NCBI GenBank assembly: GCA_025360895.1
Contig: JANYBF010000345.1
Span: 1 to 27,248 of the forward strand
Direction: 5' to 3'
DNA length: 27,248 nucleotides
Source of the DNA: Verrucomicrobiota bacterium
GTDB lineage: Bacteria; Verrucomicrobiota; Verrucomicrobiia; Limisphaerales; JADLHS01
Shown here: in pieces, positions 22,143 to 27,248 of the stretch
Position numbering within the stretch: position 1 is the first letter of the stretch
Layout: each line of letters opens with the position of its first letter
Program-made: the position numbers and the translations under genes
The notes under the pieces: model-generated
Databases searched by the model: none
The model's input: the letters and a program-made list of their open reading frames with translations, nothing else
What the model was told of the DNA's origin: nothing

Positions 22143-25100
22143 ATGAATCTCGTCCAAACCGCCCTGCGCCGGCCGCTCACGGTCATCGTTCTTATTGTCG
22201 CCGTAGGGCTCGGCGCGGGGATTGCATTGCAGCGGATGAGCCGCGACGTCTTTCCGCCGCTCGGCATTCCTACCATTTACGTCGCGCAACCGTTCGGCGG
22301 CATGGATCCAGCGCAGATGGAGGGCTACCTCACTTACTACTACGAATATCATTTCCTCTACATCACCGGCATTGAGCACGTCGAATCCAAGTCCATCCAG
22401 GGCGCGAGCCTGATGAAGCTTCAGTTTCATCCAGGCACGGACATGTCGGCGGCGATGTCCGAGACTGTCGCCTACGTGAACCGCGCCCGCGCCTTCATGC
22501 CGCCGGGCACGCCCGGACCGTTCATCACGCGCTTCGACGCCGGGAGCGTGCCGGTCGGCTATCTCGTTTTTTCTACCACCAACGAAAACCGCACCGTCGG
22601 CCAGATGCAGGATGCCGCGCTCAACTTGGTGCGCCCGCTGTTCGCCACCTTGCCCGGCGTGTCCGCGCCGCCCCCGTTTGGCGGCAGCGCCCGCACCATC
22701 GTGATCAATGTGAAGCCCGACCGCCTGCGCGCCTACAATCTTTCGCCCGATGAAATCGTTCAGGCCATGTCGCAGGCCAACACCATCAGCCCGTCGGGCA
22801 ACATGAATCTCGGCGACAAATACCCCATCGTCCCCGTCAACGCCGTGGTAAAAAATATCAAAGACCTCGAAAGCGTGCCGCTCCGCGTGAATACCAGTGG
22901 CGCGGTGTTCCTGCGCGACGTCGCGACCATTGAGGACGCCGCCGACATTGTCACCAGCTATGCGCTCGTGAACGGTCGGCGCACGGTTTATCTGCCCGTG
23001 ACCAAACGCTCTGATGCCTCAACGCTCACCGTGGTCGAGTTGGTTAAGAAAAATACCCCCAAGTTTCAGAGCGTCGTGCCGGACGACATCAAGGTGACTT
23101 ACGAATTCGACCAATCCCCCGTCGTGCGCCGTTCCATCCGCGACCTGGTGAAGGAGGGCGCGATCGGCGCGGTGCTGACGGGCCTGATGGTGCTATTGTT
23201 CCTGCGCGATTGGCGCAGTGCGTTCGTGGTCGTGATCAACATCCCGCTGTCGCTCCTCGCCGCGACCTTTGCGCTTTCGATCAGCGGTCAGAGCATCAAC
23301 CTCATGACGCTGGGCGGCCTAGCGCTCGCTGTCGGCATCCTCGTGGACGAGGCAACCGTGACCGTGGAAAACATCCATGCGCACCTAGCTCGTGGTCGTT
23401 CACTGGCTCGGGCGGCGCTCGACGCCACGCGCGAAACCGCCCTGCCCCGACTGCTCGCAATGCTCTGCATCCTGGCCGTGTTCATTCCCGCGTTCTTCAT
23501 GCAAGGCGCGGCCAAGGCGCTGTTCGTTCCGCTGGCGCTCGCGGTGGGTTTCTCGATGGTCGCATCCTTCATCCTGTCGAGCACGCTCGTGCCGATCTTG
23601 AGCATCTGGTTTCTACGCGGACACGCGAGCGAGGTTCACAACACGTCCTTTTTTGGTAAAATTCAGAGGACTTACGCCAACTTGCTTCGCCGGGCCGTGG
23701 CGCTGCGCTGGGCGGTCCTGCCGGTTTACCTGATCGCCGCCGGGCTGGTGATCTGGCTCGTCGGTCGCCGGCTGGGCACGGAAATTTTCCCGACGGTCGA
23801 GGCCGGACAAATGGCACTGCGCATCCGCACCCCAACCGGCACCAGGGTCGAACTCACGGAACAAATCGCGCTGAAGACGCTTGACCTTATCAAGCGCGAA
23901 GCCGGTGCGGACCACATCGCGCTGACCATGGGGTTGGTCGGCGTTCACGCACCGAACTATCCCGTCAACCTCATCCATCTTTGGAACGGCGGCCCGGAAG
24001 AAGCCTGGCTCGCCGTGCAATTCAAACCCGACGCGCCGGTGAAAATCTCTGAACTCAAAGAAAAACTCCGCTCCGTCCTCGCCAAGGAGCAACCCGACGT
24101 CTGCGTGTCATTCGAGCCAAGCGACATCGTCAGCCGCGTCATGAGTTTTGGTTCGCCCACGCCCATCGAGGTAGCGGTGCAAGGTCCAAGCCTCACGGTC
24201 AACAAGGAATTCGCCGACAAGCTTTACGCCGAGCTGAAGAAAATCCCCGCGCTCCGCGATGTGCATTTTGCGCAGTCGCTCGATTTCCCGACCGTGGATG
24301 TGAACGTGAACCGCGAGCGCGCCGGCCTGCTCGGTGTGAAGATGGGCGACGTGACCCGCTCGCTCGTGGCAGCCACGACCTCGAGCCGGTTCACGGTCGC
24401 GAATTTCTGGTCCGACCCGAACTCCGGCGTGAGCTACAACCTGCAAGTTCAAATCCCCCAGGCCAAAACTACTTCGCTCGAAGAGCTCAAGAACGTGCCG
24501 ATCGCCGGAAGCTCCGGGAAGTCCGTGCTGCTCCGCAACGTTGCGAGCGTCGCGCCCGGCACCGCCGTCGGCCAATACGAACGCTACAACATGGCGCGCG
24601 TGGTCAGCATCACCGCCAATCTCCACGGCGCGGACCTCGGCAGCGTGGTACGGCAGGTCAATAAAGCCATCGCCGCCGTCGGCGTAGCGCCGCCCAAGAC
24701 GAGTGTTGCGGTGCGCGGGCAGATCGTGCCGTGGCAGGAATTGTTCGGCGGCTTTCAATCCGGCCTCGTGATCGCGGTGGTGGTCATCTTCCTCATGCTC
24801 GCGGCGAATTTTCAATCGCTGCGGCTTTCATTGGTGGTCATTTCGACCGTCCCGGCCGTCATCGCGGGCGTGGTTCTCATCCTCTGGCTCACGGGGACGA
24901 CCCTGAACATCCAGTCCGCGATGGGCGCAATCATGGCCGTCGGCGTGGCCGTGGCGAATGCGATCCTGCTCGTGACCTTCGCCGAACGCGCACGCATGGG
25001 CGGCACGGTCGTCAACGAGGCCACTGTCGAAGGCGCGCGCAGCCGGCTCCGCCCAATCCTCATGACCAGCTTCGCGATGCTTGCCGGCATGATGCCGCTG

Positions 25101-25301
25101 GCGCTGGGTCTTGGTGAAGGCGGCGACCAGACCGCCCCGCTGGGCCGCGCCGTGGTCGGGGGGCTGGCGCTGGCGACGCTCGCCACGCTCTTCGTGCTGC
25201 CGTCGGCCTTCGCCATTCTGGCCAGCCGCAAAGTGCGCTCGCCCTCGCTTGATCCCGAAGACCCGGCGAGTGGCTTCTTTGAAAATGCAGCGGGCAAATA
25301 A
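22143..25301 (+). CDS. RND-family efflux pump, inner-membrane permease (AcrB-like)
   Basis: The 1052-residue transporter has the AcrB/ACR_tran architecture: a first membrane helix, a large periplasmic porter domain, a membrane block, a second periplasmic domain and a final membrane block. Membrane segment 4 carries GGLALAVGILVDEATVTVEN, so the usual Asp-Asp pair is D402-E403. Membrane segment 10 reads MAVGVAVANAILLV, with alanine (A938) where AcrB has its relay lysine. It therefore belongs to a side branch of the family with a modified proton path. ATG at 22143 starts the typical MNLVQTALRRPLTVI; the frame to 22095 adds 16 unlikely residues. It is the first gene of a three-gene efflux operon. 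The substrate is unknown. Confidence 0.92.
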   Translation: MNLVQTALRRPLTVIVLIVAVGLGAGIALQRMSRDVFPPLGIPTIYVAQPFGGMDPAQMEGYLTYYYEYHFLYITGIEHVESKSIQGASLMKLQFHPGTDMSAAMSETVAYVNRARAFMPPGTPGPFITRFDAGSVPVGYLVFSTTNENRTVGQMQDAALNLVRPLFATLPGVSAPPPFGGSARTIVINVKPDRLRAYNLSPDEIVQAMSQANTISPSGNMNLGDKYPIVPVNAVVKNIKDLESVPLRVNTSGAVFLRDVATIEDAADIVTSYALVNGRRTVYLPVTKRSDASTLTVVELVKKNTPKFQSVVPDDIKVTYEFDQSPVVRRSIRDLVKEGAIGAVLTGLMVLLFLRDWRSAFVVVINIPLSLLAATFALSISGQSINLMTLGGLALAVGILVDEATVTVENIHAHLARGRSLARAALDATRETALPRLLAMLCILAVFIPAFFMQGAAKALFVPLALAVGFSMVASFILSSTLVPILSIWFLRGHASEVHNTSFFGKIQRTYANLLRRAVALRWAVLPVYLIAAGLVIWLVGRRLGTEIFPTVEAGQMALRIRTPTGTRVELTEQIALKTLDLIKREAGADHIALTMGLVGVHAPNYPVNLIHLWNGGPEEAWLAVQFKPDAPVKISELKEKLRSVLAKEQPDVCVSFEPSDIVSRVMSFGSPTPIEVAVQGPSLTVNKEFADKLYAELKKIPALRDVHFAQSLDFPTVDVNVNRERAGLLGVKMGDVTRSLVAATTSSRFTVANFWSDPNSGVSYNLQVQIPQAKTTSLEELKNVPIAGSSGKSVLLRNVASVAPGTAVGQYERYNMARVVSITANLHGADLGSVVRQVNKAIAAVGVAPPKTSVAVRGQIVPWQELFGGFQSGLVIAVVVIFLMLAANFQSLRLSLVVISTVPAVIAGVVLILWLTGTTLNIQSAMGAIMAVGVAVANAILLVTFAERARMGGTVVNEATVEGARSRLRPILMTSFAMLAGMMPLALGLGEGGDQTAPLGRAVVGGLALATLATLFVLPSAFAILASRKVRSPSLDPEDPASGFFENAAGK

Positions 25302-25308
25302 ATCGGTT

Positions 25309-26565
25309 ATGTATCACTCACGAAGAAATCAAAACAGGTCGGTGGCCGTGATAACGCTTCAGTTGGCAGCGGCGGCAAGCCAGCGATTCCAGCGTAGGAC
25401 AGACGGCGCGCCGGTCTCCATCTTCCAGCGGTTGGTTGCCTGCCTCGTCCTGGCGGCAATCAAACCCAGGCATTCGCCAAGGCGAGAAACCTTGAAGTTT
25501 GAGACAGGCGCGACGCCTGTCCTACGACCTTGCTTTGGCCTGGCCATGCTGAGCGTGTTGGTGCAATTCGCCTTCGCCGCTGACGCACCGAAGCCCATCG
25601 AGGTGAAGGTCACCCATCCCTCGCGCGGCGAAATCATCCGCTACGTGACTTTGCCTGGCAGCATCCGCGCCCACCAACAGGCCACGCTTTACGCCAAGGT
25701 CGCCGGTTATCTAAAATCCCTGAGCGTGGATAAAGGCAGCAGCGTGGAAGCCGGCCAGGCGCTGGGTGAAATCGAAGTGCCTGAATTGCTCGCCGACCTC
25801 GCGAAATACAAAGCCGAGGTGAAAGTCGCGGACACCGACTATCAACGGGTGAGCGGCGCGCAGAAGAAAGCCCCCGACCTCGTCACCCCGCAATCGGTAG
25901 ATGAAGCCAAAGGTCGCCTCGACATCGCCAGCGCCAATCTCGAACGCACCGAGACGTTGCTGCGTTACGCACAAATCACTGCGCCATTCAGCGGCATCGT
26001 GACGGCGCGCTTTGTTGACCCGGGAGCCTTCATCCCGTCTGCCACTGCCGGCAGCGCAGCGCAGAATGCTGCCATCGTCACTGTGGCCGACTTCAACACG
26101 GTGCGCGCCCAAGTGGCGCTGCCGGAAGTCGAGGCATCGCTCGCACAAGTGGGCCAGCCTGTCAAACTCAGCGTCGAAGGTCTCGCGGGGAAAACATTTG
26201 AAACGAAAATCAGCCGCCTGAGCTACGCGCTGGACGACGCCACCAAAACCATGCTCATCGAAGCCGACCTGCCCAACCCCGATCTTGCCCTGCGCCCCGG
26301 CATGTATGCCACCGTGAAAGTCGGCCTGGAAAAGCACAACGACTCCCTGCTGATCCCCGTCGAGGTGGTGGTGATGGAAAAAGCGAATACTTTCGCGTTC
26401 GTCGCGGACGGCGGCAAAGCGAAGAAGACCGTAATCAAGATTGGCTTTAACGACGGCACGCGAGCAGAGGTGCTCAGCGGCTTGACGGGAAGCGAGTCCG
26501 TGATTCTCGTGGGCAAGACGACTCTGGCCGACGGCACAGCGATCAACTCAACGGAGACAAAGTGA
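25309..26565 (+). CDS. RND efflux periplasmic adaptor (membrane fusion protein), amino end altered by a repeat
   Basis: The conserved part begins near DAPKPIEVKVTHPSRGEI. It has the half-lipoyl segments (SIRAHQQATLYAKVAGYL..VDKGSSVEAGQALGEIEVPEL), a short helical hairpin (ADLAKYKAEVK.. to ..SANLERTETLLRYAQITAPFSGIV), a beta-barrel part and a membrane-proximal end (IKIGFNDGTRAEVLSGLTGSESVI). It bridges the pump to a TolC-type channel. The start is uncertain. ATG at 25309 gives 418 residues with a repeat-encoded stretch in front of the signal-like FGLAMLSVLVQFAFA. TTG at 25492, preceded by an AAGGCGAG ribosome-site-like stretch, gives a more normal 357 residues. ATG at 25546 gives 339. The stop overlaps the next gene (GTGA). 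Confidence 0.88.
   Translation: MYHSRRNQNRSVAVITLQLAAAASQRFQRRTDGAPVSIFQRLVACLVLAAIKPRHSPRRETLKFETGATPVLRPCFGLAMLSVLVQFAFAADAPKPIEVKVTHPSRGEIIRYVTLPGSIRAHQQATLYAKVAGYLKSLSVDKGSSVEAGQALGEIEVPELLADLAKYKAEVKVADTDYQRVSGAQKKAPDLVTPQSVDEAKGRLDIASANLERTETLLRYAQITAPFSGIVTARFVDPGAFIPSATAGSAAQNAAIVTVADFNTVRAQVALPEVEASLAQVGQPVKLSVEGLAGKTFETKISRLSYALDDATKTMLIEADLPNPDLALRPGMYATVKVGLEKHNDSLLIPVEVVVMEKANTFAFVADGGKAKKTVIKIGFNDGTRAEVLSGLTGSESVILVGKTTLADGTAINSTETK
25394..25525. repeat. 132-base terminal inverted-repeat element, family D
   Basis: Arms 25394-25418 (GTAGGACAGACGGCGCGCC..) and 25501-25525 (..GCGCGACGCCTGTCCTAC) pair at 22 of 25 positions. The right arm contains its own palindrome (GACAGGCG-CGA-CGCCTGTC). 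It lies in frame in the amino-terminal extension of the RND adaptor and encodes QRRTDGAPVSIF...FETGATPVL. Confidence 0.75.
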
Positions 26566-26576
26566 AGATGAACTGC

Positions 26577-26654
26577 GAGATCAAGCTGAAGATCATGAGT
26601 AAGATTAAGAACTTAGACCGGATCTTGATCTTGATCTTTCTCTTAATCTTAATC
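26577..26654. repeat. Hexamer repeat with complementary arms, overlapping the TolC-like gene start
   Basis: The left part is rich in GATCAAG/AAGATC/AAGATTAAG (26577-26611) and the right part in GATCTTGATCTT/CTTAATCTT (26621-26654). The two can pair as an mRNA hairpin around the candidate start codons. The right part is read as ATC-TTG type hexamers. Confidence 0.75.
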
Positions 26655-27248
26655 CACCCCGCATCCGCAGAAACCAATGGCGCTCTTCACCTCATTGACC
26701 TCCCCACGGCATTGCGGCTGGCGGGTGCGCAGAATCTCGACGTGCAAATCGCGGGCGAAAAACTGCGTGAAGCCCAGGCCATCCATCAGAGTGCGCTGAC
26801 CCAGTTTTTCCCATGGATTGCGCCCGGTATCGCCTATCGCCAGCACGACAACAACCTTCAGAATGTCCAGGGCGACATTGTTGACGTTCACAAATATTCC
26901 TACGCGCCCGGCGTGGCGCTGGCCGCCCAGGTCGAACTCGGCGACGCGATTTACCAGTCGCTCGCTTCCAAACAACTGTCCCACGCGGCGGGCCACGCGC
27001 TCGAAGCGCAACGGCAGCAGAGCGTGCTCGCGGCGGCCCAAGGTTATTTTGAGCTCGCGCTGGCCCAGGGGGCTGCGGCGGTGGCGCGCGAAGCCGTGCG
27101 CATTTCGACCGGCTACGCGGAGCAGGTTTCCCGGGCCGTGACCGCCGGCATCGCCTTCAAAGGCGACGCGCTGCGGGCCCGGGTGCAGAAAGAGCGCAAT
27201 GAGCTCGGCCTCCGGCAAACGCTGGAACAGCAACGCATCGCCGCCGCC
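26595..27248 (+). CDS. TolC-family outer-membrane efflux protein (partial, runs off the window)
   Basis: The reading frame stays open to the last base, so only about the first 218 residues are present. The start of the mature protein, LIDLPTALRLAGAQNLDVQIAGEKLREAQAIHQSALTQFFP, is typical of the OEP/TolC family, followed by the first strands and long helices (LEAQRQQSVLAAAQGYFELALAQ). It would form the outer-membrane channel for the two upstream RND components. Candidate starts are ATG 26595, ATG 26568 and GTG 26562; the last overlaps the adaptor stop. The signal peptide core RILILIFLLILIHPASA is encoded by a hexamer DNA repeat. Confidence 0.88.
   Translation, partial: MSKIKNLDRILILIFLLILIHPASAETNGALHLIDLPTALRLAGAQNLDVQIAGEKLREAQAIHQSALTQFFPWIAPGIAYRQHDNNLQNVQGDIVDVHKYSYAPGVALAAQVELGDAIYQSLASKQLSHAAGHALEAQRQQSVLAAAQGYFELALAQGAAAVAREAVRISTGYAEQVSRAVTAGIAFKGDALRARVQKERNELGLRQTLEQQRIAAA

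Noticed and set aside
1..27248. CRISPR array, phage or classical defence system
   Set aside because: No regularly spaced direct repeats with spacers, no Cas-like, integrase or restriction genes are seen; the dispersed repeats are inverted-repeat elements.

Overview
The window reads as a chromosomal segment of a GC-rich Gram-negative bacterium, most likely a Verrucomicrobiota member of the Pedosphaera/Limisphaerales type. This placement is an inference. It rests on cytochrome c fused to GSDH-fold dehydrogenases, the glycine-rich 52-residue membrane protein, the Porin_5-type porin beside pst genes, and many short hairpin and hexamer repeats, some of them inside coding sequence. No ribosomal or housekeeping marker confirms it.

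Region 1 (1-3105): about 640 bases with no convincing gene; a secreted cytochrome c/PQQ-type sugar dehydrogenase fusion; tRNA-Ala(CGC) on the minus strand; then about 425 bases of non-coding DNA.

Region 2 (3106-10332): a tight plus-strand run with overlapping or abutting stops and starts. It encodes a LarA-type nickel-pincer racemase homologue, a RidA-family protein, a D-threonine aldolase/D-serine dehydratase-like PLP enzyme, a GntP-family permease, an M19 dipeptidase, and a second cytochrome c/GSDH fusion. The best reading is uptake and breakdown of D-amino acids or D-containing dipeptides, with RidA clearing enamine/imine products. A gluconate-centred reading is the main alternative.

Region 3 (10333-15180): a repeat-rich gap with one small membrane-protein gene, then two minus-strand genes: a secreted protein of four carboxypeptidase-regulatory-like domains, and RNase R. 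The RNase R gene carries a 71-base hairpin repeat inside its reading frame.

Region 4 (15337-22000): a phosphate-starvation locus. On the minus strand the order is porin, pstS, pstC, pstA, pstB, phoU. Pho-box-like direct repeats with strict 11-base phasing precede the porin. A similar array precedes a divergent gene for a stand-alone DUF772-like (transposase N-terminal) protein that converges on phoU.

Region 5 (22143-27248): a tripartite RND efflux operon: inner-membrane pump, periplasmic adaptor, and a TolC-family outer-membrane protein cut by the window end.

A recurring theme is that short dispersed repeats have become protein-coding. They lie in the amino-terminal extensions of the second dehydrogenase and the RND adaptor, in the RNase R catalytic domain, and as almost the whole signal peptide of the TolC-like protein.
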